From Suillus spraguei (taxonomy: Eukaryota; Basidiomycota; Agaricomycetes; Boletales; Suillaceae): a DNA stretch of 44,085 nt. The notes beneath the pieces were generated by a model that saw nothing but the letters and a program-made list of their open reading frames with translations, had not been told where the DNA came from and did not search any database. Each line of letters begins with the position of its first letter. The first letter of the stretch is position 1. Location: positions 1-44,085 of the forward strand of contig JABCPU010000515.1 in the NCBI GenBank assembly GCA_016800925.1, in the 5' to 3' direction. Shown piece after piece: positions 10,700-24,303 of this stretch. The position numbers and the translations under genes are program-made.

Positions 10700-12394
10700 T
10701 GGTGAAAGCTGGTAAGAAGGTGGCTTAGTGCTGCTACACCGGAGGGAGGTTGCACAAGATAAGTGAAAGTAGACTGTATCCACCTACATATATCTACAGG
10801 GTAATAGTACTAATATTGGCCAAGACGTGGTGCCTAGGCGGTTCAGATTGCCAACCCCAATTGAAACTTAAAGCCCTGAAATGAAACGTTAAAACATTTG
10901 CACTCAAATATAAAAATTTGGTACACTGCAATGCCGTACAAATGCGAGTCTCGGACTGAGGCAAGTCCCCAATCCTCGCCGAGAATGTAACTTTCCCTGA
11001 ACCTCTGCTAAGACTAGCTCGTTCGAATGCTATGTAGACGGGATATCGATATCGGAGCAGGGAACTTTAAGGCGACGGCTTGCCCATTCACCATGCTATG
11101 CGCAACCGCAAATCATGGCTGTATCCCTTGATGGTGGCCGCACATGGACACGGAACATCATAAAGAGGAATAAATGGTAACGTCCGTAGGTGGCAGTTGT
11201 GCCTTTGAGTCCCTGAAGACGAGTCACATGCGTAACCTGTTACAATTCCAAAATGGATTATTTGGACCCCGGCCCACAAACGTTTGTAATGGAGAAAGGA
11301 CTTTTTTTATGTACTATCATCTACTTCGTCTTCGACTCTTCGTCCCACTGGTGGTCGAGTTCACGGTCTTCACGCACAACATTCATTTCCCGTGAATGTT
11401 CCCCAATTGCACGGCAATATATACAGAACATGTCCCTTATTTTCGGCGCCAAAAGCATTTAAAACAATACAAAGTCATATTACGACGTAAAGGCCGGGCC
11501 CGCAATCAACGTAACGCACCCTCAAGGACTCGTCGGTTCTCTAATCAGCCATTGGAGTCACCGATTCAAGCGCATTCCTTGAAACAGCATTTCTCAATGA
11601 CACCACTTTCTCACTTCTTCCGTCTCCCTCACGTTTACCCTCTTCCATACAGAACTTGGGTGTGCAATATAGCCCATCTCCTAGACAATGTTTTATCCTT
11701 TACATATGATGAAATTTTAATCATGAACCGACTTAATTCTCTTGCTAGGTGCAATATAAAAGAACTAATGACAAGAACGTGCATGTAGCCTGCAGGGTGT
11801 ACGAGGGGAGCTGCAGAAGGAAAATCCAGGATGCAGGGGTAACCACTGAAGAATGTGAAGGCCGCGCCAAATAGCAATAACTGAGAAGGAAGATTGATGG
11901 GAAAAGGTAACGAGGGAGGGAATGTTAACTGCGAGCACGATAGGGATCTAACGCCAGATTTTGACGTGGACGTGCCGCCCAGTCTTGATGCACGGTTCCA
12001 CAGAAGAAATCGACGGCATAGCGCTAGGCCACAGGTACCAGGAATTAGTAGTAGGTGAAAGGATGGCGGCATTCACTAGTACCAGGGCTGGAAAAAATAG
12101 CTGGAGATACTGTGCGCAAAGACCGTGCACACCACTCAAGTCAAGCTCAAGTACAACTTCAAGCTTCAAGTCTTGAAGTGACTGCCAAGTTGACAACCAC
12201 GGCCACCGGCAACGCCCGATTTCCAGATGCATCATGCGACTCACCGAAACAACCGGAATTTCGTTACCACATGGTTGGGGTGAAAGCTGACGCTACTAGT
12301 GCGCTATCCTTGGTTCCTCCATTAGTTTGTTGCAAAGCAAGGAAGTTACCATCTTCTAACAAACGTCTTACTATAAGTTGAACACTGGAGTCAA
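10700..12394. other. Intergenic region, no supported gene
   Basis: Open frames occur at 11396-11788 (+) and 11635-12072 (-), but they overlap each other, have no recognisable domain, no clear splice context and low-complexity composition. Nothing else can be supported. The 5' regulatory region of the hydrolase gene should lie within the last few hundred bases. Confidence 0.3.
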
Positions 12395-13671
12395 ATGTCT
12401 CAGCTTCCGGCGCCTGAGAGACGCATCTTCTCATTACACACAACTCTAGGCTCAGACCCAGTCGAACTCAAGTGTTCCACATTGTATTACCCCGTCTCCT
12501 GCGCTGAAAACGGTCTCACACTCGTGTTCACGCACGGGCTCGCTGGTCGTGGGTTTTTCCATCCATATCTCGCACCGTGACTCAAAATGTGCTTCAGACA
12601 AGGAACAGTACGACCCTACTATCACTCACCTGCTATTGCACGCTCAAACTCGCGCTACGATCCGAGATATATGGGTGCTTGACTTCCCTAATCATGGTCA
12701 AACGGCACTTCTCAACCGTCCCGTACTTGATGCGCGCAAGGCAGCCGGGAAGGCGATGTGCAGTACGTTCTTTCCCGTGCATCACTACTAATACTAAGAT
12801 CACCTCAAGCAACGATAGATATCGCGCTCTACCTCGAGGCCTTTCTCTCCACTCCCTCACTCAAATCCAGCACAGTAGTAGGAATCGCTCATTCAGGGAG
12901 TTGCACGCTCTGGATATTTGCGCTCGCATCTATGCCCCCTTCTCTTACACCCTTTGCTCTCATAATGATTGAACCCACATTGATGTTCCCTTCTCTTACT
13001 CCTACTGACCCTCGTTCCATCCACGGAGCCGCAAACGTTCGAGGGTCACTAGCTAAACGCGATCGCTGGACGGATAGGGAAGCGTTGATGAAGTGGTTGC
13101 TGGGTGGGAAAGGCGTTTGGAGGAAGTGGGATAAGAGGGTTTTGAGCAGTTATGTGAAGTATGGGTTTGAAGAGGTGGAGTCCGAAGTCGAAGCAGGAAA
13201 GAAGAGGAGTTATGTTACGCCTACGCTGAGAAAGGACGAAGAGAGCCCGTTGTATGCATGTTTATCGCATACGGTGGAGCCCGAGTCTCTTGGGCATGCG
13301 TGTAGGGCGGTGCAGGAGGCTGGGAGGGGAGTTCATGTCGTCTGGGCTAATTTTGATGAGTTTATGTGCGTTCTTTTCTTTTCTTTTTTCTCGTGGTCGA
13401 CAGTGGCGTGACGAGATTTATGTAGATCTAAAACGGCAAAGAAGGAAATTTTAGATGCTGCGGAGCATAGAGTAGTGTCTCAGCGGACTATCAAGGGAGC
13501 AGGACATTTGGTACATGTCTCCGTCTTATTTTCCTGCCGCAGTGATCTGTAAGATGTATTCACAAAACCTATTAGGTCCCACAAGAGAAACCAGACGAAC
13601 TTGGAGAGACGCTCGTCGAGATCCTGGATGAGATTGTGAATGGTTCGGGGAACACAAAAGCGAGGATGTAG
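12395..13671 (+). CDS. Alpha/beta-hydrolase, five exons, about 350 aa
   Basis: The exons 12395-12545, 12598-12762, 12810-13365, 13426-13510 and 13576-13671 join in frame (1053 nt, 350 aa). All four introns (52, 47, 60 and 65 bp) are GT-AG, and intron 2 has a CTAATAC-like branch site. The protein starts MSQLPAPERRIFSL. Visible motifs are FTHGLADKEQYDPTI (oxyanion-hole HG strand), WVLDFPNHGQTALLN, the nucleophile elbow VGIAHSGS (Ser in A-H-S-G-S), an Asp-containing strand VVWANFDEF, and the catalytic-His block GAGHLVPQEKPDEL spanning intron 4. This layout resembles the fungal AB-hydrolase-1 group that includes toxin-biosynthesis/peroxisomal hydrolases such as the Akt2-like proteins. The substrate is unknown and no targeting signal is obvious (the C-terminus KARM is not a peroxisomal tripeptide). 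It is the only gene here with no break. Confidence 0.85.
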
Positions 13672-13914
13672 GATGTCAGGTGAGTCTTTGCGGCTGTTCA
13701 TTGGGATGTTTAACTGATGATACGTCTATAGATATGATCTCATCGATATCGCTTGCATGTCAAATTTGTAAATTCATCAAAACGACACGCGTACGTGTGG
13801 GGAGATCGATATTGTGGGAGCGCTTCATTGCTATGGATGCGATTACAAACTTGAAGGCTCCATCTCAATCAACGCATTAATTCCTCTCCCCTCGATTAAT
13901 CTACCTCTGTTTTT
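13672..13914. other. Short intergenic region between convergent genes
   Basis: It holds the 3' ends of the hydrolase (+) and of the small hypothetical gene (-). There is a run of T at 13911-13915 and no other recognisable element. Confidence 0.3.
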
Positions 13915-14423
13915 TTATCTAAGACTCGGCCATTTCCCGCTCCTAGTCCGAGCTTCTCTTTGTTCGTAAGGATGTTCATGTTCATCGGGTATCATGATCA
14001 TGTACATGCATATGACACCAGTCCTATCATAATATCTCTTATCTGGTTCATAACACCCCTTGTCAGGCGCATAACCCGCACGCCAAAATTTTCTCCCAAT
14101 GATCAGAATCATACCAAAAATGTACGGGAGAATAGGATACCTTCGAAGGAACTCTTCCAAATCGGATATACTTCTTGACCGATGTTGTCAAACGCGTCTA
14201 TCCTCCAGTCGCGGATATCATCGCGACGGCGCGTCAGCAGGGCTGCAGACAATGTGAGCAGCTCTACATGAAAGCTTCTTCCTTTTTTGAACTCCATGAA
14301 CTCATATGTCGAAGGGGATTGATACAATGCGGGTAGGCCACTGAGAAAGTTTGAAGGTTGTTGAAATAAAGTCATGGAATGCTCTCCATCCACGGAGGTA
14401 GGTGTAGCTTCGAGATAAGCCAT
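13915..14423 (-). CDS. Small hypothetical protein, about 168 aa, broken by one frameshift
   Basis: From ATG 14423 the minus strand reads MAYLEATPTSVDGEHS and continues open to about DNIGQEVYP. The protein-like continuation LEEFLRRYPILPYIFG then lies in another frame (stop at 13915). One extra base at about 14170 (a GG reduced to G in CCGAT) would join both frames into one ORF of about 168 codons, which points to a single-base deletion. The C-terminal half holds a hydrophobic stretch (ILPYIFGMILIIG) followed by many Tyr, Arg and Glu. No domain was recognised. It could be part of a larger gene with an upstream exon near 14715, where ATGGGAACTCAG meets a GTAAGC donor. Confidence 0.35.
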
Positions 14424-14872
14424 TAGACATGGCTATAAAATTTTGAATCGAATGTAGTTGTGTGGGACCCATAACAGAGGTGAGACGAGGAAAGCGGGTC
14501 CGTGGGGAGTGTTCGTGAGGAGCTCCTATTGGCTACCGGTGACCGTCTCACTCGAGAGCGTCAGTTTTGATATTCGATAGAGGCGGTAAATGTTCATCAT
14601 TGGCATTTGTGTCTCCACGAGATTGGAATCCATGCATGTTCCAGGCATTCGAAGAAAAGCCCAGACTAGTGCAAGCAAGGGCAAGGGACGGCTGTAAGCA
14701 CGCTGGCTTACCTGAGTTCCCATAATCAGTACATATACCGCCGCTGATGCTGAAAGCTAAGCTTTCAGTATTTCACCTTTGGTGTAACGGTTATGCGGGC
14801 GGCGGTCTGATCATGTTACAAGCGGATATCTATCGCACACCTCACGAACTTGGACTGTCCCTCAGCTCCGAA
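14424..14872. other. Intergenic region, divergent promoters
   Basis: It separates the minus-strand hypothetical gene and the plus-strand ubiquitin-like gene. The motif CTATAAAATT (about 14431-14440) could be a TATA element read on the plus strand, but its position does not fit either start well. Nothing else is supported. Confidence 0.25.
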
Positions 14873-15772
14873 ATGACGACGACCAACCTGAAAATACCGA
14901 CTTCCGGGACCATTCGTCTTTATGTGAAAAGCCTCACACACAAGACAATAACTCTTGGGGCAGAAAGTTGCGATACTATACACGTTCTCAAATCAAAGAT
15001 TCAAGACATTGAAGGAACTGCGGTGGACGACCAACGGCTCATCTTTGCCGGAAAGCCACTTGAAGATGACCGCACGCTTTCGGACTACAACATCCAAAAT
15101 GATTCGACGATCCATTTTATCTTGAGACTGAGAGGGAGTGGGGAATTTTTGCCAGCGATGAGTTTCGCGCTGGTGGGATGATCAAGCAGACCATCAACAA
15201 AGATCACAACAATCCAGGTATCTGGGACGTCGAGAGGGCAAAAGTTTCAACGTACAAGTCCTGAATGCGGCTCACTTCGAGCATGTTACCAAGATGATGG
15301 CACCCCCGACCCCAGTTGACATCAAAGTATATGAGGCAGCAGGCCTTCCCTTCTTTGACATCTTCAATGAGGTGCCAACCAATATCCACAGATACGACGC
15401 ATTTAAGATGATCAAGTCTGTTTCTACGTTGGATTCGGTTATGGCGGAGGGGTGGGCGTCGCTTATGAGCCCGGTGTGGGTGTCCCTTTGCAGAAATGCA
15501 AGTCCCAAAACAATATGTTGAGCTGTGTGTATGTACCAGTCATTTTTCCTCGCACGGATGAAGTGATCGCTCACCGGCTTGTTTTGTAGCATTCGTCCTT
15601 GCAACCACGCCGTTTGCTCGGTGTGCACATCGTACGGTTCCTGCACTCGGTGCCCTGTTTGCCAGAAATTGGTGACGAAAGTTGTGGGCATTGGTGCCCC
15701 AATGGGCGCCCCTGCATGGAGTCAGTTCCAGAGCTTCCAGTAGTATTATTGGAGGTGCCTTTCAGTGAATGA
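14873..15772 (+). pseudogene. Ubiquitin-like domain + RING-type protein, frames broken
   Basis: From ATG 14873 ([12 protein letters not shown]) a ubiquitin fold is clear: [66 protein letters not shown], so it has the hydrophobic patch region and LRLRG but not the final Gly-Gly. Further parts lie in other frames: [16 protein letters not shown] (15178 on), FNVQVLNAAHFEHVTKM, then VYEAAGLPFFDIFNEVPT. After an intron (about 15529-15589) a RING-like block reads IRPCNHAVCSVC, CTRCPVCQK, then GIGAPM. The same domain order is seen in an expanded family of Agaricomycete proteins that join ubiquitin and RING-type domains (recalled). Frame losses at about 15172 and 15250 each fit one missing base in a G or T run. 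Either a decayed gene or a gene damaged by consensus errors. Confidence 0.62.
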
Positions 15773-17123
15773 AGCTTGAAATTACATTGGGTTTGAGCAG
15801 ACGAGCATGTATTGTATAAAATGTTGTACAATGTACTTCGCATCGATACTATGAGTGTGTACGGGTCGCTTCAAGTCGCTTTCAAGTGCTCCGCTCTTGT
15901 CAAAATTCGCCGTGCGAGTTTTTCTTCCTCTCGATCAGCGCTCAGCTTGAAAAACTCGACATCGTTCAAGGCGTCGAGAACGGCTAATGAAAGTGCATTC
16001 ATTGCAAACAAGTTTCAAGCGCGACCGTATCATGCCTCGCCTTACATCATGTCATACGATATTCGAAGTACTTGGTACCCATGCTTGCATATGGAACACA
16101 CGGTGGCACCGGAACATTCTCGATGAAGAAGGAAAGATATGGCAACATTGGCAAGGCTCGGTTTAGAGTAAGTCAAATTCATGCTGACATTCAATATTGA
16201 CACCCAGTTGTCCCTTCGGCGCCGGCTGTACCATGGATCTGTTCACCACTCACTGTACTGCATATTATCACTCATATGAAATCAAATCAATGTTCCCAAT
16301 TACGAATATATTATCAACTTTGAAAATCAGAGATATGGGAAGGATATGGGCATCAACAGCCCAAAGACTATGCGTGTTGCAGCGACATACTTCCTATGTG
16401 ACAACCGCCGCATACTCGCTTCCCCTCCCTCATGCGTTTGAAGAGGTGGAAAACAAGACATTCATTCCACCACTTCAAACACACTTGGGATGGGGAGAAG
16501 ACGAGTATGTGTGTGTGGAACGCGTGTAATGAGGACTCTGAGCATCGCATGCTAATGAGGCTAGGGAGACTCTACGCATCGTGTGCCGATCAGGCTAGAG
16601 TCCTCGAAAATAAACTCCCCTCATCTCTGCTAGCCGCTAGATCAGGGTGAGACATAATGGCAAGAAGAAACGCTGACGATGAGGGCGAAAGTAGAAAGAC
16701 AAGCTGCAGCGATAAGATCGATAAGAGAGGTGAATTGCAAATACCATAACTTGGCAATCCAACTAAATTATACTGGCAGCTCTAGCTTTCGGATCACAAT
16801 CTTACAATAGCAAACCAGTGGGGTTGATTTCGGCGGGAGTGTTTATTGGATCGGCGACGTCATTTAAAGCACCACAGCTAGCATGCCGTCCACATCGAAA
16901 CAACAGAAAAACAAGTAGGCTGAGTGGTGTTTCAATTCCATGCAAGTAATAATGAGGGATACAAATACGTGAAATGCATGATGGTGAGGGGGGCGTAACG
17001 GCGTGCAACAACAGAGCAAAGTATAATAAATCAGCATAAATGAGGTGACGACTGAAGTACTGACGGCGAAATTATTGTACCCCGCGCATCACTAGGTCAC
17101 GAGTAAGGCTTAACATTCCTTAC
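15773..17123. other. Region without a recognisable gene
   Basis: Open frames at 15812-16126 and 16197-16529 (+) have no recognisable domain. A splice-like acceptor context is present near 16208, but no exon chain could be built. 16530-16620 has a direct repeat of GAC/TCT-rich 35-bp blocks (GACTCTGAGCATCGCATGCT and GACTCTACGCATCGTGTGCC). The 3' flank of HSP60 occupies the end. Confidence 0.3.
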
Positions 17124-19073
<1,950 letters not shown>

Positions 19074-19146
19074 TTAGAACTTCGGGAAAAAGAAGAGAGA
19101 ACGAACAGAAAAGAGTCGGTAAAAACTCGCAATAAAAATGTTCAGG

Positions 19147-19164
19147 GAAAAATCTAGAAATTCC
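19147..19164. promoter_or_regulatory. Heat-shock-element-like array between HSP60 and beta7
   Basis: On the plus strand the units GAA-aa-ATC-ta-GAA-at-TCC occur with exact 2-bp spacing. This equals four alternating nGAAn/nTTCn boxes with one mismatch in each of the two TTC boxes. It lies about 92 bp upstream of the HSP60 start, where a heat-shock factor site is expected. The site is imperfect, so the call is by position and spacing. Confidence 0.5.
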
Positions 19165-19287
19165 CTGATTATGTAATCAAATACACCGTTATGGACAAGT
19201 TCTATGTTTGCCGGTGTCACGAAACACGTGACGGCTCCTTCAGTTGCGCGTCGATTATCGTTCGTCGATCAACTTATCAGCTGCACG

Positions 19288-20206
19288 ATGTCGGACTACT
19301 TTCCTGGGGTTCAAAGGATACCTGCGCTGCTTCCATACAGCGAACACAGTAAGTCATTTATTTATCCTCCCTTTGCATTCAATCATTCAATATATATCAG
19401 ACAACCAATTGTAACCGGGACAAGTATCCTTGCAATTAAATACAAGAACGGCGTCATGATGGCCGCCGACAAATTTGGTAAGTTCTCTTAGTTGTTAAAC
19501 CCATTATCTCATATTTTATAACAGCATCATATGGGTCCCTGACTCGATTCAAGGATGTGCAGTGCCTTCACCAAGTGGGCAACTATACTATGATTGGCGC
19601 AGGAGGCGACATCTCAAACTTCCAACATATCCAATAAATCCACAAGGAAATATACATGCAAGAGGGATCAATTTAAGATAGACACGAACTTGGTCCCGTA
19701 GAGATACATGGATATTTGTCGCAGCTTATGTACGTGCGTCGGCCCAAGATGAACCCGCTCTGAAATTCTCTCCTCATTGGTGGATTCAAAGATGGAAAGA
19801 GGTAAGTATGTGCCATGTTATTCTAGAGCATGAATCAGGTATTATTCAAGATTTTTGTCATATGTTGACCTACTGGGTATGACGTATTCCGCATCAACAC
19901 TTGCCACGGGGTACGGCGCTTTCATCGCTCAACCACTGTTGCGTAAGGCCGTCGAAGGGAGGGAGGATTTTATTACTGAATAAGACGCACGAAATATCCT
20001 AGAGGATAGTATGCGCGTATTATTTTACAGAGATGCACGAAGTTTAAATAAGGTATGTTTTCACGACAACTATCGTTGTCGCATGATTAACCAAAACTTC
20101 CTTTAGTACCAAATTGCCACCATCACCAGGGCAGATACATATATCAGCGATTCGATACAACCCATGGTCATTCGCAAAACACGTTAGGGGTTATGGTGCC
20201 CAATAA
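19288..20206 (+). pseudogene. PRE4: Proteasome subunit beta type-7 (Pre4) pseudogene
   Basis: The exons are 19288-19348, 19401-19477, 19525-19801, 19851-20052 and 20107-20206, with four GT-AG introns of about 47-54 bp. The beta7 protein is recognisable along its whole length: [102 protein letters not shown], and in a shifted frame at the end WSFAKHVRGYGAQ. Four stop codons interrupt the frame: after FQHIQ, after MQEGSI, in MNPL*NSLL (a Trp position) and in ITE*DAR. The exon 1/2 junction and the C-terminus are also out of frame. It is therefore a dead copy. Beta7 is an essential, non-catalytic beta-ring subunit of the 20S core, so an intact copy must exist elsewhere in the genome. Confidence 0.88.
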
Positions 20207-20290
20207 CGTGATCTCAATATGTTGTGTATAAATAACTGTTATTACAAGCCGCACAGCGGCAAGCACTTATGTGTAATTAATAATCCATAT

Positions 20291-21805
20291 CTAAGGAAAT
20301 TCAATAGCGAGTCTACCGGGAACATATAATTCAGGCTCTCCCCGCGAATTTTGGCGCACCCTGTACGGGTCTCTCTCCAATCGGTTCAATTGAGGTAAAT
20401 AGGGCCATGGTGGCACGGGTCCATGTTCGAGAGTAAGAGAGTTCTCTACTTCGTTCTCCTCATCTGAATCATCGTGTTGTTCTTGATCGACTGGTTGGTC
20501 CTCCGGGGGAAAAAAGCATCGTGTGGGAATTGAGAAAAGTTTGACATCTTTAAGTGGTAACGGAGGGGTTTCCTTGTATTTTTTCCGAGGTGAGTCCTCA
20601 GGACTGTTATTTTCCTTGTCTTCTTTAAACTCAAGATGTCGCTTGTGGCTCTTATGCGCAGGTGACAAGTCAGTCCATTTCCTAAAAATCACATATTCAA
20701 AGAAACCGATTGGATTGAAGTGAGTTACACACCGAGATGTCTCCTCCTCGCCACTGGAATACTCATCGTCTGTGATGTCTCCCTGACACCAGTCGGGGCG
20801 ATTCAGCTGGTACCCAATAACTTGGGGAGAGGAATGAGGACTCTCATCTGCGGGCGGAAGCTCGGAGCTTTCCCTAAACAACACACATAAAAATCTGACA
20901 ATTTACGCAAGTTGTGTGAAATTACGTACCAAAAATTGGCTTTGCCTTCACTGAAAGACTCATGGAGGCACTGTTGAGGACAGTCCAGACTGCTAGGGCT
21001 GCAGCTCGCCGGTGGAAACTCAGACCTTTCGCTAAAAATTACACATTAGAAATTAATCAATGCAATTTTAAGTGAGGTGCGCACCAAGAACCATCGTTGC
21101 CGCTGTGGTTATATTGTTCATTTTCTGCGTCTTGCGGGCCCTCCTCACTCTTGCCGTCATCGCACCAAAATCCTCCTCTTCTGGATCTTGATGATCCACT
21201 TCGTCTTCATCGCTGCTGCTCGAATCCTCATAATCTGAAGAGTCTCGCCGGTCCTCCTCATAGTTGTTGTCTGGTTTTTCATGAGCAGTCTTCAGTGACC
21301 GCTCGACTCTCCTGATCATCTTGCGCACAACGTTCTTCCCAGTGACAGATCCCATGCGGTTCAGGAGTTCTTGCATGTTATCCCTCTCGGCCTTAAGTTC
21401 AATCTCTGCAAGAGTAACATCAACCAGAGCTTCGTCAGCATCAGTTTGTGGACGATCGAGTTGAGTGTTGACATGGGTGTGGTTGCGATGAACGTCGGCG
21501 ACCATCTGAGTATACCGTGTGCGGTCGTTGACGAGAGGTGGTGGAGGGGGGTATCTGAAATCCATCAGAGGTGGATCGAGGGAAGGAATAGTGTTTGGGA
21601 CGTGTGCATTGCGAGATTTGTCCTCTGGTGGCAAAGGGAATTGTTCAAAAGGGTACTTGGACTCTGTATCACCCATAGATTCTTCAGGGCCAGACATGTC
21701 TTCACGAGCAGAGGGATTGACTTCCTTCTGCTTGCCTCTACCCTTCGGGTCTGAGGTAGAGGCAGTTGCGGTGGTTTGTGCCGGGTTTTGATGTTCAGTG
21801 TACAT
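20291..21805 (-). CDS. Acidic, low-complexity hypothetical protein, three or four exons
   Basis: The first exon runs from ATG 21805 (MYTEHQNPAQTTATAS) to about 21090 and has Pro-rich (PPPPPLVND) and very acidic (SSSSDEDEVDHQDPEEEDFG) parts and a basic helix (RKMIRRVERSLKTAHEKP). A middle exon at about 21030-20930 reads ERSEFPPASC...ESFSEGKANFW. The last exon starts at about 20879 with ESSELPPADESPHSS, so consecutive exons open with the same R/S-SE-F/L-PPA motif. It ends VPGRLAIEFP at 20291. An optional 51-bp intron lies at about 20733-20683. The splice sites are clear (GTGCGC...TTTTTAG, GTACGT...TGTTTAG), but exon 1 joins the next in the wrong phase by one base. The nuclear-like charge pattern gives no function. 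No family recognised. Confidence 0.5.
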
Positions 21806-22661
21806 TATAGCTATATTCTGTGTTCAGCTGTGTGGGCTAGTAATCAAGTACAGGAGGTGTAAGTTCAAAGTTAAGAAGTACTAGATTGTAAAAGTACCCA
21901 TCCACAATGTGTTGGAGCCACTCCAAAGAATCGGGCTATTGTCCACACAAGCCCGGAAACCCCCTATGTAGGAAGTGCCACTCGATGCTTATGGAATTGT
22001 ATTGGTACTTGATGGGGTGAAACTTTATATCCGACTGCCGGAGGTTTAAATGTGGGCTTCATATGATTGTCTATTGTACTACTTACCACAGGTCAATAGC
22101 TGCCAAAGTTCGGGATAGTGCGGCTATGAAATTTAAGTGTGAAATACCACGAAGACTGATCAAGCTTTCTCACAGTTCAGATGTAGCCTTAGAAGAAATG
22201 ATAAAGCAAGACTCGGACTTCGGGAACGTGGAGCCAACACGAGGTCAAAGATGTGACTTATTCTTCTTATGCGATCGAATCTTATACACAGGCGGGTTCG
22301 GACGGTCAATAATCCTAATTTGCATTCTGTTGGGACAACGTAGAGATGTGATGGGCCAGTATGATGGAGCGCAGGAGTCTGGATTCGGAGCTCTGTATGT
22401 TACATTATCAACTGCAGGGGCGGAGGGTTGTCAGTGCAGAGGCCAAGTTCAATGGAAAAGTTCCTTCCTTAATATTAGCGGTAGGAGTCATCAAAGGTTG
22501 TTGCCTGCAGCGCTGTGACAACCTTGGCAGTCGTTGGGCAAATTCGCACTCACAAATTCCACATTGCAGATTTTCATCTCTGAATCGGTTATTACTGTTG
22601 AGAATTAACATGTGGTTAACTTGCCTTGAAGCTGGTTATGGTTGGATTAAAAGTTTGACTA
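21806..22661. other. Region without a recognisable gene
   Basis: A plus-strand open frame at 22063-22518 has no recognisable domain and overlaps another open frame. The region ends at the MITE. Confidence 0.3.
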
Positions 22662-22935
22662 CATCAGGAAATTCACACATTCCTTGACGTGCCCTTATGC
22701 GGACTTATTTACACTTAACTGCCTTGGTGAAATTGAATCTACTTGTCCAAAATTTCAATGTGAATGAATTCAGAAAAAAAAAAGTTGAGATATATTAATA
22801 TACATGTTTTATTGTATTTCGCACTCAAAAAATATAAGATATGCCAGGTGAATGATGTGAGAGAGAGCAAACAAGTTTTGAGATAAGTGAGTTAAGCTGA
22901 TTAAGCATGTTAAGGAATGTGTGAATTTCCTGATG
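22662..22935. mobile_element. MITE with perfect 24-bp terminal inverted repeats, TA target site
   Basis: The left end CATCAGGAAATTCACACATT at 22662 continues CCTT; its exact reverse complement closes the element at 22912-22935. Both ends are flanked by TA (22660-22661 and 22936-22937). The interior is AT-rich with no ORF. The 274-bp size and TA duplication fit a non-autonomous Tc1/mariner-type element. Its ends do not resemble those of the Tc1 element at 33680. Confidence 0.85.
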
Positions 22936-22937
22936 TA

Positions 22938-24303
22938 GGCGGGTTGCATAGCTTAGTCATCACCAAGGAAATTGTACAACTTGAAGTTGACTCTTTTCTA
23001 ATGTTTCTTGACTGGTGTGGCTAGGTCTGTGGCTATATACATGTATGTATAGGTTCCAACTTTGTGGTAAATTTGAAACCTGATAAAGGTCATAGGTTTA
23101 CATGGAGTCAGATACGCAATGTCAACCCGTAGTTAGGTTCACCAGGGAAAGACTCTAAGCTAACTTATTAGCAAGTTCAGCTATAGCATGGCATGCAGCC
23201 TAGTAGGTGATTGTGGCATATACCAGCTGAAAATCATGTACAGATTGTGACCTATACTGTGAGCCCAAGGCAACAGATCAGAGCTCAGATAGTTCTGCAC
23301 TGCGCAATTAAAGGCTACACATATTACTCATAAACCACAGCATGGATTGCTGAGGTTGTCAAGAGTGGCTTGCATGCAAAGTTAGGTTGGTGAGGATTGT
23401 CCCCGAAATAGATTATGGAGATGGATGTCAGGTGGCCACAGTTGTACTGGGAGGCTGAGTTTTTGCATTACGGTATGATTATTGGTGTACATTGGATTCA
23501 TTGTTCATATTTCACCAGATACTAGTTGAGAGCTGTTGTGCACGTGCTATTCATGGTATGTCATCTGGTTATAGGGAAGCCCTGAGGAAGCAAGGAGAAC
23601 AAACACTCTGGAACAATGAACTTAGGTTGAAGCTGGTCAACAGGCGTCACTATGACTCCACACATCCATGTTAACACACAAATTCTAACTTGAAATTCTT
23701 CATGACCATCCTCTAATAATACGACCATTCCGATCAAACACAAAGGCTGCATGTGAGAGCTCCACCTGCTCAGTACTTGGTATTCAGCTGCACTTGCACT
23801 CTCCTGGCTTACATTGGCACCTGTCCATTTTGAATCAGACCCAGATATTGCACAAGAGTGGAATTACAGTACAACTCAAAACTGCCACAGCTGCCAGAGC
23901 CGCAGTGACGAGAAACAGGGACTTCAGTGGCCTGTGAACAGAGGTAAAAATGACAATACTGATTATGCAGTGGAAGAAGCAAGGCTCACAGTGCACATGA
24001 TATTGCACTGGATAGATTGGTATGTTTGATGTCTGTCAGAGTAACTTTTGTTGCTTGTGCACTGACAATGAGAGTACTTTATAGCTTCTCTGTGTGTGCT
24101 TGTTGCAATGGCATGTTTTTCGCTCATCTTCCTTGATTTTCTTTCCTTAGCAGTGAAGCAGCATGGTGGCACTATTCATAAAATTGCACAAACATCATAT
24201 TTCTTTTTTACATATATCCATCGAATTCTGGCATCCATGGAGCTATCAGGAGTTACCTGAGGTCACTACTACTCCATTGAGGTGCATCGGTGTGCTGGCA
24301 TCA
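22938..24303. other. Region without a recognisable gene
   Basis: Short open frames (23492-23674 and 23814-24029, +) with GYREALRKQGEQTLWNNEL look faintly protein-like and may be remnants of a transposon gene. No domain can be named. The right part is interrupted by the LTR B3 insertion. Confidence 0.3.

Noticed and set aside
11396..12072. Open frames of 130 aa (+) and 145 aa (-)
   Set aside because: They overlap each other, have no domain and no splice or start context that favours either.
14779..14830. tRNA-like stretch GGTGTAACGGTTATGCGGGC
   Set aside because: It resembles a D-arm only; no acceptor stem, anticodon arm or T-loop can be folded from the flanks.
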